NCBI GenBank assembly: GCA_025465465.1
Contig: JAODND010000088.1
Span: 1-64,000 of the forward strand
Length of the DNA stretch: 64,000 nt
From: Frankiales bacterium
GTDB taxonomy: Bacteria > Actinomycetota > Actinomycetes > Mycobacteriales > SCTD01
Direction: 5' to 3'
In this document: positions 40,362-50,953 of the stretch, piece by piece
Layout: the number at the start of each line of letters is the position of its first letter
Position numbering within the stretch: the stretch's first letter is position 1
Notes under the pieces: generated by a model
The model's database searches: none
What the model was told of the DNA's origin: nothing
Seen by the model: only the letters and a program-made list of their open reading frames with translations
Made by a program: the position numbers and the translations under genes

Positions 40362-42466
40362 CCACGTCCGAGGTCCGGGTGTCGCTGCCGGCAGATGCGC
40401 GGTCGGCCGGACTGGCCCGACGCCACGTCCGCGCGGCCTGTGACGAGGCGGGCCAGGACGCCTTGGTGGATGATGCCCTGCTGCTCGTCACGGAACTCGT
40501 GACCAACGCCGTCGTGCACGCCGGCACCGCCCTCGAGCTCGGCGTCACGACGGGCCCGGGCGGGATCCGGGTCGAGGTGTCCGACGGGCGTCCGGGCGGT
40601 CTGCCGCTGCCCACTGGCTCGGTCGACGAGGGCCGTGAGGGCGGCCGCGGACTGTTCCTGCTGGACCGACTGGCCTCGACCTGGGGCAGCACGCACACCC
40701 CGGCCGGCAAGTCGCTGTGGTTCGCGCTCGGCCCGCGCGAGAGCACCGCCGCGCCCCTGTCGGTGGGTGAGCCACCGGCCGCCGAGCCCCTCGATCTCCC
40801 CGACGTCGCGTGGCTGCTGGCCCTGGGTGACCGGGCAGCTGAGCTCGGCACGGCGCAGGTCGTCCGCGAGACGCTCCACCGCCTCGTCGAAGGGCTGTCC
40901 GCCTCCTGGGCGGTGCTCCTCGGGCCTGCCCCGCGGGGGATGTGGCAGCTCGCTGAGCAGGTCGGCGCGGTGCCGGACGAGCTGGTTGCCGAGCGGATCC
41001 GCCGGTCGCTCCCCTCCGGCGTGCGCACGACATCGCTCGTCGGCGACCTCGTTCTCGTGCTCGGCCGGACCGGCGATCCGTGGGGCGCCGTCGTCCTGGG
41101 TGGCGCCGCCGGCCTCGACGAGTCCCGCTGCGCACTGGCCCGGCTGGCGGCCGACGGGCTCGAGGTGCTGCTGCTCGAGGACCGGTCCCGGGCGGACCTG
41201 CACCGCGATCGCGGGTCGCTCGCGCTGCTGGCGGAGGCCAGCGAGATGTTCGCCGGGGCGCTCGACGTCACCCTCGCGACGACGCTGCTCTGCCAGCTGG
41301 TCGTGCCCCGGTTCGGTGTCTGGGCCGCGGTCTACGGCTCGGCCGGCCGCGGAGCGCAGCTGCTCGCGGCCACCCATGCCGACGAGCAGCAGGGGGCCGA
41401 GCTGCGGGTGCGGCTGTCCTCGGAGCAGGCCCTGAACCTTGCTGGTGAGCTCGCCATGACGCGCCCGGGCCAGGGTCCGCGCCTGCTCCAGCCGCCCGAG
41501 CGGCCGGTGGGCCTGCCGTCGCCCGGGTCGGAGGTCTTGGCCATCCCGTTGTCCACCCGCAGCCGGTCGCTCGGTGTGCTGCTGCTCGCCCGCGCCGACG
41601 GTGCGGAGCCCGTCTCGGACGACATACCTGTCCTGGTCGACCTGACCCGCCGGGCGGCCCTGGCCGTCGAGGGGGCGCGGCTGTACGAAGAGCGCAGCGC
41701 CGTGGCCCAGGCGCTGCAGGCCTCCCTGCTGCCGCCGGCGCTGCCCGAGGTCGATGGGCTGGTGTTCGGCGCACGCTACGCCGCCGCCGGCGAGGGCAAC
41801 GAGGTCGGCGGCGACTTCTACGACGTCTTCCCGGTGGGCGACGGCCGCTGGGCCGTGGCGATCGGTGACGTCTGCGGCAAGGGCCCCGAGGCCGCGACGA
41901 TCACCGGGCTGGCCCGCAACGTCCTGCGGCTGATGGTCGAGGAGGGACGCCCGCCGGAACAGGCCTTCCGGCGGCTCAACACCGCGATCCTCGACCTCGG
42001 CGACCGGGGACGGTTCCTCACGGCTGCCCTGGCGATCCTCGAGCCTCGCGAGGGCGGGGCACGGGTGCTGCTCGCGACCGCCGGCCACCCGCCGCCGGTC
42101 GTGCTCGGCACCTCCGGGACGGTGCGCTTCGTCGGAACGGGCGGGACGCTGCTGGGGGTCACCCCCGACGTCGAGATCGAGGTGCAGCAGTTCGACCTGG
42201 CAGTCGGCGAGCACCTGGTGCTCTACACCGACGGCGTCACCGAGCGCCGCGACGGCGCCCGCTGGTTCGGGGAAGCCACGCTGCGCACGTCGCTGCGCCA
42301 GGCCGCCGGTCGGACGCCCGACCAGGTGGCAGGCCATCTGGAGCTGCAGGTCCGTGGCTTCGGTCCGAGTGCGGCCAGCGACGACCTGGCTGTCCTGGTC
42401 GTGGGCGCCGTCCCCCTGCGCGAGCGCGCGGTGGTGCAGGCTCCGGTCGACGCGGCGCGGGTCTGA
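40358..42466 (+). CDS. RsbW-like ATPase / GAF / PP2C phosphatase
   Basis: A 702-residue three-part protein. Residues about 1-130 are an anti-sigma-factor-type HATPase (LLLVTELVTNAVVHAGTALEL and GGRGLFLLDRLASTWG). The middle, about 280-440, is GAF-like. The C-terminal part from about 445 is a SpoIIE/RsbU-type PP2C: ALQASLLPPALPEVDGL, EVGGDFYDVFPVGDGRWAVAIGDVCGKGPEAA, LATAGHPPPVVL, and VLYTDGVTERRDG, with the metal-binding Asp residues. Such proteins dephosphorylate anti-anti-sigma factors in partner switching. Carrying both kinase-like and phosphatase domains, it could work in either direction. No sigma or STAS gene is adjacent. Confidence 0.9.
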   Translation: MTTSEVRVSLPADARSAGLARRHVRAACDEAGQDALVDDALLLVTELVTNAVVHAGTALELGVTTGPGGIRVEVSDGRPGGLPLPTGSVDEGREGGRGLFLLDRLASTWGSTHTPAGKSLWFALGPRESTAAPLSVGEPPAAEPLDLPDVAWLLALGDRAAELGTAQVVRETLHRLVEGLSASWAVLLGPAPRGMWQLAEQVGAVPDELVAERIRRSLPSGVRTTSLVGDLVLVLGRTGDPWGAVVLGGAAGLDESRCALARLAADGLEVLLLEDRSRADLHRDRGSLALLAEASEMFAGALDVTLATTLLCQLVVPRFGVWAAVYGSAGRGAQLLAATHADEQQGAELRVRLSSEQALNLAGELAMTRPGQGPRLLQPPERPVGLPSPGSEVLAIPLSTRSRSLGVLLLARADGAEPVSDDIPVLVDLTRRAALAVEGARLYEERSAVAQALQASLLPPALPEVDGLVFGARYAAAGEGNEVGGDFYDVFPVGDGRWAVAIGDVCGKGPEAATITGLARNVLRLMVEEGRPPEQAFRRLNTAILDLGDRGRFLTAALAILEPREGGARVLLATAGHPPPVVLGTSGTVRFVGTGGTLLGVTPDVEIEVQQFDLAVGEHLVLYTDGVTERRDGARWFGEATLRTSLRQAAGRTPDQVAGHLELQVRGFGPSAASDDLAVLVVGAVPLRERAVVQAPVDAARV

Positions 42467-42468
42467 GG

Positions 42469-43005
42469 TCAGGCGCTCAGGGCGGCCAGTGCCATCTGCT
42501 TGAGCATGTCGGCATGGCTCGCCGCGTCGGCCAGGTGCGGGGTGCTGTTGAGCAGGCCGAAGACGGCGTGCGCACGGGCGCGAGCCTGGTCGCGATCGAG
42601 CCGGGGCACGAGCTGGTCGACCCAGAGCTCGACATAGGACCGCTGCAGCCGCCGCACCTGCCGACCGTCCGAGGGCGACAGCGAGGCGAGGTCGCGGTCC
42701 TGCACCCGGATGAGGTCGGGTTCGGTGAGGGAGAACTCCAGGTGCTTGTCGACCAGCCGCTCGAGAGCTTCGTCAGGGCTACGCGCACCTGCGACCTCCA
42801 CCCGGCCGTTCTGCAGCAGCTCCTCGGAGATCCCGATGAGCAGGTCGGCGAGCAGTGCGTCCTTGGAGGCGAAGTGCCGGTAGACCGCGGGCCCGCTGAT
42901 GCCGACGGCGGCACCCAGGTCCTCGGTGGAGACGCCGTGGTAGCCGTACTCCGCGAACATCCGCGCAGCCTCTCGGAGGATCTGCTCCTGGCGCGGCGTG
43001 CTCAC
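42469..43005 (-). CDS. TetR-family repressor of the leucine-degradation operon
   Basis: A 178-residue TetR regulator. The HTH is at the N-terminus: QILREAARMFAEYGYHGVSTEDLGAAVGISGPAVYRHFASKDALLADLL. The C-terminal ligand domain is all-helical and ends LADAASHADMLKQMALAALSA. It is divergent from the carboxylase operon with a 69-bp gap containing two near-identical 16-bp palindromes, so autoregulation and repression of the operon are likely. The inducer might be an acyl-CoA of the pathway. Confidence 0.9.
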   Translation of the reverse strand: MSTPRQEQILREAARMFAEYGYHGVSTEDLGAAVGISGPAVYRHFASKDALLADLLIGISEELLQNGRVEVAGARSPDEALERLVDKHLEFSLTEPDLIRVQDRDLASLSPSDGRQVRRLQRSYVELWVDQLVPRLDRDQARARAHAVFGLLNSTPHLADAASHADMLKQMALAALSA

Positions 43006-43020
43006 CGGTTGACTCCTCCT

Positions 43021-43061
43021 GTTAGAGACCTCTAACCTCAGTCATGTTAGGGACCTCTAAC
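43021..43061. promoter_or_regulatory. twin TetR operators
   Basis: GTTAGAGACCTCTAAC (43021-43036) is an inverted repeat with 7-bp arms and a 2-bp centre; GTTAGGGACCTCTAAC (43046-43061) differs at one base. Centres are 25 bp apart. They occupy the short divergent region between the TetR gene and the carboxylase gene. Confidence 0.85.
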
Positions 43062-43074
43062 AAAGGGAGTCAAG

Positions 43075-44657
<1,583 letters not shown>

Positions 44658-44658
<1 letters not shown>

Positions 44659-46592
44659 TGGCGATGTTCTCGACTGTCCTGGTGGCGAACCGCGGCGAGA
44701 TCGCAGTCCGCGTCATGAAGACGCTGCGGTCCATGGGGATCCGCACGGTTGCCGTCTACTCCGACGCGGACGCGGGGGCCAGGCACGTGCAGGAGGCCGA
44801 CGTCGCGGTCCGCCTCGGGCCCGCTCATGCTCGCGACTCCTACCTCTCGATCGAACGGGTCGTCGCGGCCTGTCTCGAGACGGGCGCCGAAGCCGTGCAC
44901 CCTGGCTACGGCTTCCTGTCCGAGAACGCCGACTTCGCGCAGGCCCTTGCCGACCACGACATCGTCTTCATCGGTCCACCGGTGTCGGCGGTGCAGGTGA
45001 TGGGCGACAAGATCAGCGCGAAGCAGACGGTGAGCAAGGCCGGCGTACCTGTCGTCCCCGGACGCACCGAGCCCGGCATGACCGACGCGGACCTGCTCGC
45101 GGCGGCCGACGAGGTCGGCTATCCCGTGCTCGTGAAGCCGAGCGCTGGCGGCGGGGGCAAGGGGATGTTCCTCGTCGAGGACGCCCACGCGCTTCCTGAG
45201 GCGCTGGTGTCGGCCCGCCGCACGGCGGCCAGCGCCTTCGGAGACGACACCTTGTTCCTCGAGAGGTACGTGAAGACGCCGCGCCACATCGAGGTGCAGG
45301 TGCTCGCGGACGGCCATGGCACGACGGTCCACCTCGGTGAGCGCGAGTGCTCGCTGCAACGCCGCCACCAGAAGGTCGTCGAGGAGGCGCCGAGCGCCCT
45401 GCTCGACGAGGCGACCCGGGCCCGCATCGGAGCCTCGGCAGTGGCGACCGCGCAGGCGGTCGGGTATGTCGGGGCGGGCACCGTCGAGTTCATCGTCAGC
45501 GCCGACCGGCCCGACGAGTTCTTCTTCATGGAGATGAACACCCGGTTGCAGGTGGAGCATCCGGTGACGGAGCTGGTGACAGGTGAGGACCTGGTCGAGC
45601 AGCAGGTGCGGATCGCCGCCGGGCTGCCGCTCGGCTTCACGCAGGACGACGTGCACCTGCACGGCCACGCGATCGAGGTGCGCACCTATGCGGAGGAGCC
45701 GTCCCGTGGCTTCCTTCCCAGCGGCGGCCGGGTGCTGCTGCTGCGCGAGCCGACGGGTGAGCACGTGCGCGTCGACAGCAGCCTGCTCGAGGGCACGACC
45801 GTCGGGAGCACCTACGACCCGATGCTCAACAAGGTGATCGCGTGGGGTCCCGACAGGGAGATGGCACTCAAGCGGCTCGACCACGCCCTCGCGGAGCAGG
45901 TCGTCCTCGGCGTCCCCACCAACACGGCGTTCCTCCGCACCCTGCTGCAGCGTCCCGAGGTGCGGGCCGGCCAGCTGGACACCGGCTTCATCGAGCGGCA
46001 TCTCGACGAGCTGACGGTCGATGACGTGCCCGTCGAGGCGCTCGCGGCCTATGCCCTCCACGAGCCTGGCGACGACCTGTGGCGCAGCGCGTGGCGGCCG
46101 GGCGGGCCTGCTGCCCGCCGTTGGTTGCTGGCCCTTCCGGGTGGACGCACGACCTCGGTGTGCCTCCGGAGTGACCAGCTCACGATCGACGACGGCCCGC
46201 CGGTCACGGTCGGCGGGCAGCGCTACGACGACCGGGTGGACGTTACCGTCGACGGACGGACGACCAGCTGGCATGTCGCGGTCGACGGCACGACGGTGTG
46301 GGTGGGTGCCGAGGGGGCGGCGTGGCCGCTGCACGAGCAGCCGCGGACGCTCCGGGCCGAGGACGCGCACGCCCACGACGGGGACATCACCAGCCCCATG
46401 CCGGGGAGCGTCATCGCGGTCCACGTGGGGCAAGGGGACAGTGTGACCAAGGGTCAGCCGTTGCTGGTCGTGGAGGCGATGAAGATGGAGCACACCCTGA
46501 GCGCCCCCCTCGACGGCACCGTCGGCGAGCTGCTCGTGCGGGTCGGTCAGCAGGTCAAGGTCGACGAACTGCTCGCGACCGTGACCGCATGA
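44658..46592 (+). CDS. methylcrotonyl-CoA carboxylase alpha subunit (biotin carboxylase/BCCP)
   Basis: A 644-residue subunit. The biotin carboxylase domain begins [20 protein letters not shown] and has [14 protein letters not shown], the ATP-grasp loop [26 protein letters not shown], and [14 protein letters not shown]. The C-terminal biotinyl domain contains [14 protein letters not shown] with the biotin-accepting Lys about 40 residues before the end. It carboxylates biotin with ATP and bicarbonate for the beta subunit. ATG 44658 overlaps the upstream stop (GATG context); ATG 44664 is an alternative. Confidence 0.92.
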
Positions 46593-47521
46593 CCGACTAC
46601 GGCACGATGCCGATGACCGGGCTCCCCAAGCGGGTCACGGTCTATGAGGTCGGCCCGCGGGACGGACTGCAGAACGAGAAGGCCCTCATCCCGACCGAGG
46701 TGAAGGCGGAGTTCATCCGCCAGCTCCTCGCGGCCGGCCACCAGGCCGTCGAGACGACCAGCTTCGTCAGTCCGCAGTGGGTGCCTCAGCTCGCCGATGC
46801 CAGCGAGCTGCTCCAGCTGCTCGACCGGCCCGACGGGGTCCGAATGCCGGTCCTCGTCCCGAACGACAAGGGGCTGAACCGGGCGTTGGACGCCGGCGTG
46901 CGCGAGATCGCCGTCTTCGGCAGCGCCACCGAGACCTTCGCGCAGAAGAACCTCAACCGCACCGTCGCCGAGTCGCTCGACATGTTCCGACCCGTCGTCG
47001 ACCGCGCGCGCAGCCAAGAGCTGATGGTCCGTGGCTATCTCAGCATGTGCTTCGGCGACCCCTGGGAGGGCGCTGTCGACCCGCACGTCGTCGCCGCGCA
47101 TGCCCGCACGCTGTTCGACATGGGCGTCACCGAGCTGAGTCTCGGTGACACGATCGGCGTGGCCACGCCAGGACAGGTCGCCGCGCTGCTGGAAGCCCTT
47201 GGCCACCAGGGCATCTCGACCGACCAGCTGGCCGTGCACTTCCACGACACCTATGGCCAGGCGCTCGCCAACACGCTCGTCGCGCTCCAGCACGGCATCA
47301 CCGTCGTGGACGCGAGTGCGGGTGGCCTGGGGGGTTGTCCCTATGCCAAGAGCGCCACCGGCAATCTCGCCACCGAGGACCTGCTCTGGCAGCTCCACGG
47401 CCTCGGCATCGAGACGGGTGTGGATCTCGATGCGCTCGTCCGCACCAGCACCTGGATGGCCGAGCAGCTCGGTCGCCCCTCACCCAGCCGCGCCGTCCAA
47501 GCGCTGAGCAAGAAGGAATGA
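46589..47521 (+). CDS. hydroxymethylglutaryl-CoA lyase
   Basis: A TIM-barrel lyase of 310 residues that cleaves HMG-CoA to acetyl-CoA and acetoacetate, the last step of leucine degradation. It shows [20 protein letters not shown] (catalytic Arg and Asp), [45 protein letters not shown] with metal His residues, and [15 protein letters not shown] with the conserved Cys loop. ATG 46589 overlaps the upstream stop; the next gene starts 6 bp after its stop. Confidence 0.94.
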   Translation: MTDYGTMPMTGLPKRVTVYEVGPRDGLQNEKALIPTEVKAEFIRQLLAAGHQAVETTSFVSPQWVPQLADASELLQLLDRPDGVRMPVLVPNDKGLNRALDAGVREIAVFGSATETFAQKNLNRTVAESLDMFRPVVDRARSQELMVRGYLSMCFGDPWEGAVDPHVVAAHARTLFDMGVTELSLGDTIGVATPGQVAALLEALGHQGISTDQLAVHFHDTYGQALANTLVALQHGITVVDASAGGLGGCPYAKSATGNLATEDLLWQLHGLGIETGVDLDALVRTSTWMAEQLGRPSPSRAVQALSKKE

Positions 47522-47527
47522 CCTGCG

Positions 47528-48682
47528 ATGTCGGTTGATACCCGCCTTTCCGATGAGCAGCTGCAGCTCAAGAAGACCGTCCAGGAGTTCGCGCAGGAGG
47601 TCGTCGCGCCTGTCTCCTACCACCACGACAAGACCAAGACCTTTCCCTACTCCGTGGTGCAGCAGATGGGCGACATGGGGCTGTTCGGACTGCCGTTCCC
47701 CGAGGAGCACGGCGGGATGGGCGGCGACTACTTCGCGCTCTGCCTGGCGCTGGAGGAGCTCGGCAAGGTCGACCAGTCGGTCGCGATGACGCTCGAGGCC
47801 GGGGTCTCGCTCGGCGCGATGCCCGTTTATCGGTTCGGCAGCGATGCGCAGCGGCAGAGCTGGCTCCCGCAGCTCACCAGCGGTCGGGCGCTCGGGGCGT
47901 TCGGTCTCACCGAGGCCGGCGGGGGCAGTGATGCCGGCGCGACCCGCACGACCGCGCGGATCGAGGACGGCCAGTGGGTCATCAACGGCACCAAGGCCTT
48001 CATCACCAACAGCGGCACAGACATCACAGCCCTCGTCACCGTCACCGCGGTGACCGGGGAGACGAGCAACGGTCGGAAGGAGATCTCGAGCATCCTCGTG
48101 CCGGTGCCCACGCAGGGGTTCACTGCCGAGCCCGCCTACGACAAGGTGGGCTGGAACGCCAGCGACACCCACCCGCTGACCTTCGACGACGTCCGGGTTC
48201 CCGAAGCCAATCTGCTCGGTGAGCGGGGTCGTGGCTATGCGAACTTCCTGTCCATCCTCGACGAGGGCCGCATCGCCATCGCGGCGGTCTCGGTCGGCGT
48301 CGCGCAGGGCTGCGTCGACGAGTCGGTGAAGTACGCCAAGGAGCGCGAGGCGTTCGGCCGGCCGATCGGGCACAACCAGGCGATCGCCTTCAAGATCGCC
48401 CGCATGGAGGCCCGGGCCCATGCCGCCCGCACCGCCTACTACGACGCCGCGGCCAGGATGCTCGCCGGTCTGCCGTTCAAGAAGGAGGCGGCCATCGCCA
48501 AGCTGATCGCCTCCGAGGCGGCGATGGACAACGCCCGCGACGCCACGCAGGTGCACGGCGGCTATGGCTTCATGAACGAGTACCTCGTCAGCCGCCACTA
48601 CCGCGACGCCAAGATCCTCGAGATCGGTGAGGGCACCTCCGAGGTGCAGCTCATGCTCATCGCGCGCGACCTGGGTCTGTAG
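47528..48682 (+). CDS. acyl-CoA dehydrogenase (isovaleryl-CoA dehydrogenase role)
   Basis: A 384-residue FAD-dependent acyl-CoA dehydrogenase. GAFGLTEAGGGSDAG is the FAD/substrate loop, AFGRPIGHNQAIAFKIARM and QVHGGYGFMNEYLVSRHYRDAKI follow the family, and the C-terminal EIGEGTSEVQLM carries a Glu at the base position of short- and medium-chain enzymes. Human-type isovaleryl-CoA dehydrogenases have Ala there and use another Glu, so the operon context (leucine degradation) and this residue point in slightly different directions. It may act on isovaleryl-CoA or a related branched acyl-CoA. Last gene of the TetR-controlled operon. Confidence 0.9.
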   Translation: MSVDTRLSDEQLQLKKTVQEFAQEVVAPVSYHHDKTKTFPYSVVQQMGDMGLFGLPFPEEHGGMGGDYFALCLALEELGKVDQSVAMTLEAGVSLGAMPVYRFGSDAQRQSWLPQLTSGRALGAFGLTEAGGGSDAGATRTTARIEDGQWVINGTKAFITNSGTDITALVTVTAVTGETSNGRKEISSILVPVPTQGFTAEPAYDKVGWNASDTHPLTFDDVRVPEANLLGERGRGYANFLSILDEGRIAIAAVSVGVAQGCVDESVKYAKEREAFGRPIGHNQAIAFKIARMEARAHAARTAYYDAAARMLAGLPFKKEAAIAKLIASEAAMDNARDATQVHGGYGFMNEYLVSRHYRDAKILEIGEGTSEVQLMLIARDLGL

Positions 48683-48698
48683 CAGTCGGCTGCCTGAC

Positions 48699-50828
48699 TC
48701 AGTCGAGCCAGCTCTCGTCGTGACCTGAGACGACGACGAGCCGCTGGGTCGCCCGTGTCAGCGCGACGTAGAGCGTCCGCAGCCCGGCCACCTCGCTGAG
48801 CGCCTCGCTGATCACCCGCTCGGGCATCACGACCACGCACCCGTCGTACTCGAGCCCCTTGACCTGCCAGGTGTCCACGACCGAGACCCGGGGGTCCTCG
48901 AACGTCCATGTCGCCCGCAGCGACCGGGGTACGACGACCCCGACCGTGCCCGCGACCTGATCCAGCAGCGTCGCCACGGCAGCAGGCACGTCGGAAGCAG
49001 ACCCGTTGATCCACAAGGGATCCACGCCGTTGCTGCGGACAGCGGCCGGCGCGACGGCGGCGTGGTCGATGCGCCACAGCACCCGCGCGGCGAGCTCGGC
49101 GATCTCGGTGCTCGTGCGGTAGTTGGTCGAGAGCTCCGCGGTCCGGACCCGGGCCTTGCCGAGGACGCCCTCCATGGCCCGTCGGACCTCCTGGACGTCT
49201 GGCCAGGCCGACTGGGCCCAGTCGCCGACGATCGTCCATGTGGCGCCGCGGGCACGACGCCCCAGCATCCGCCACTGCATCGGGGTGACGTCCTGCGCCT
49301 CGTCGACCACGACGTGGGCATAGGTCCGGTAGTCCGCCTCGAGCACCGGGACCCGCACCGATGACCTGTTGCGGTCGGCGAAGGTCGTCACCTCGTGGGC
49401 GGCGGCCAGCGCTTCGAGCTCGGCCAGCTCGTCCCAGTCGTCGTCGGTCGACTCGGGCTCGGGCGGGGGGCCGAGGAGCGCGGCGAGCTCATCGAGGAGG
49501 GCGGCGTCGGCGGCGCTGTAGGCGGTGCTCGGCCAGGCCCGGGCCAGCACCTGCTGCTCGCTGTCGTCGTAGGAGCCCTTGGCGACCTTGGCGAGCGGGA
49601 CCGCCCCGGTGCGCAGGGCGTCGATCACCTCGACGGGGCGCAGCACCGGCCAGGCGCGGTCGACCTCGGTGAGGAACAGCGGGTCGTCGCGCAGCCACCG
49701 TCCGAACTCCTCGCGATCGCCCGGTTCCTCCCGCTGCGCTCCGGGCCGCCTCTCCCACTGCCGCCAGAGCACGTCGACGAGGGCACTGACGAAGGCGGCT
49801 CGGCCGGCATTGTGGCTGCGCGGCGAGCGACCCACCTGCGTCTTGCGTCGCAGCATCTCCTCGGCCGACAGGGTCAGGGCGAAGCCCCACCGGGTCAGCT
49901 CGACATCGCGGAGCCGCTGGGCCCCTGCGAGGTGCCGGACCGCGCCCTTGAGAAGCCCGACCATCCGGTCACTGCCCTTCACCGCCGCGGCGGCTGCGTC
50001 GTCGTCGCCGTCGAGCGTGAGCTCCCGGGGCAGGACGGGGACGCTGCCGAGGTCCGAGAGCCGGACGCTGGTCTCGCCGAGTGAGGGCAGCACCGCGCCG
50101 ATGTAGTCGATGAACACCGACGAAGGCCCGACGACGAGGACGCCGCGGCGGGAGTACCAGTCGCGTCGGGCATACATCAGGTAGGCGACGCGGTGCAGCG
50201 CGACAGCCGTCTTGCCGGTGCCCGGGCCGCCCGTGACCACGAGCGCCCCGTCGTCGGGGGCGCGGACGGCGAGGTCCTGCTCGCGCTGGATGGTGGCGAC
50301 GATGTCGCGCATCTGGGCGCCGCGCTCCCGGGACACGGCGGCCAGAAACGCGCCATCGCCGACGACGGTCCCGTCGAGCTGCGCCTGGGGGTCGAGCAGC
50401 TCGTCCTCCACCCCGACGACCCGCGGACCCCGACAGGTGATGGTGCGGCGCCGCACCACCCCGAGGGGGTCGGCGGCCGTGGCCCGATAGAACGGTGCGG
50501 CTGCCGGTGCCCGCCAGTCCACGACGATCGGCTCCTGGTCCTCGGTGCGCAGCCCCATCCGGCCGATGTGCAGGGCAGCCCCCTCGAGCACGTCGAGGCG
50601 GCCGAAGACGATGCCCTCACCGGCGGCGTCGAGGTTGACCCGGCGGGTGGCAGCGGCGAGGGCGTGGACGTCGCGCTCGTAGACGCCCTGCGGCGTGCTG
50701 ACACCGGGGGCAAGCGTCTCGCGCTCGCGGCGGGCGGCCTCGCCTCGCAGCACCTCGAGCCTGGCCAGGGCCCGGTCGACCACGGCCTGCTCGCGCTCGA
50801 CCTCGTGGGCCAGCTCCGACACGTGCAC
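48699..50828 (-). CDS. HelD-type UvrD-like helicase / RNA polymerase recycling factor
   Basis: A superfamily 1 ATPase of about 709 residues. The N-terminal coiled coil (SELAHEVEREQAVVDRALARLEVL in parts) precedes IVVDWRAPAAAPFYRATAADP, diagnostic of HelD. Walker A is GGPGTGKTAVALHRVAYLMY near residue 205, followed by VVDEAQDVTPMQWRMLGRR and YVALTRATQRLVVV. HelD proteins pull stalled RNA polymerase off DNA, and some actinobacterial members confer rifamycin tolerance. Start ambiguous among TTG 50831, GTG 50828 and GTG 50822; GTG 50828 is used. No inverted repeat resembling a rifamycin-associated element was recognised upstream. Divergent from an M23 peptidase. Confidence 0.88.
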   Translation of the reverse strand: MHVSELAHEVEREQAVVDRALARLEVLRGEAARRERETLAPGVSTPQGVYERDVHALAAATRRVNLDAAGEGIVFGRLDVLEGAALHIGRMGLRTEDQEPIVVDWRAPAAAPFYRATAADPLGVVRRRTITCRGPRVVGVEDELLDPQAQLDGTVVGDGAFLAAVSRERGAQMRDIVATIQREQDLAVRAPDDGALVVTGGPGTGKTAVALHRVAYLMYARRDWYSRRGVLVVGPSSVFIDYIGAVLPSLGETSVRLSDLGSVPVLPRELTLDGDDDAAAAAVKGSDRMVGLLKGAVRHLAGAQRLRDVELTRWGFALTLSAEEMLRRKTQVGRSPRSHNAGRAAFVSALVDVLWRQWERRPGAQREEPGDREEFGRWLRDDPLFLTEVDRAWPVLRPVEVIDALRTGAVPLAKVAKGSYDDSEQQVLARAWPSTAYSAADAALLDELAALLGPPPEPESTDDDWDELAELEALAAAHEVTTFADRNRSSVRVPVLEADYRTYAHVVVDEAQDVTPMQWRMLGRRARGATWTIVGDWAQSAWPDVQEVRRAMEGVLGKARVRTAELSTNYRTSTEIAELAARVLWRIDHAAVAPAAVRSNGVDPLWINGSASDVPAAVATLLDQVAGTVGVVVPRSLRATWTFEDPRVSVVDTWQVKGLEYDGCVVVMPERVISEALSEVAGLRTLYVALTRATQRLVVVSGHDESWLD

Positions 50829-50902
50829 CAACCTGTTTTCTCCGATGGGCCTAACAGTGTGCCGCAGAACCCGTGTGCCGGAGGAGGTGCGCTTCCCGAC
50901 TC

Positions 50903-50920
50903 GTCACCCGATGGGGTGAC
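50903..50920. repeat. inverted repeat in the helD / M23 divergent region
   Basis: GTCACCC and GGGTGAC (7 bp) flank a 4-nt centre, 34 bp before the M23 start. It could be a protein-binding site or a small hairpin in the leader. No c-di-AMP riboswitch fold was recognised. Confidence 0.4.
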
Positions 50921-50953
50921 GCGATTGCTTGATCGTCGGTCGAGGAATCGGAC

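Noticed and set aside
50832..50953. c-di-AMP riboswitch before the M23 peptidase
   Set aside because: The leader is only about 120 bp and shows just a 7-bp inverted repeat, not the riboswitch fold.
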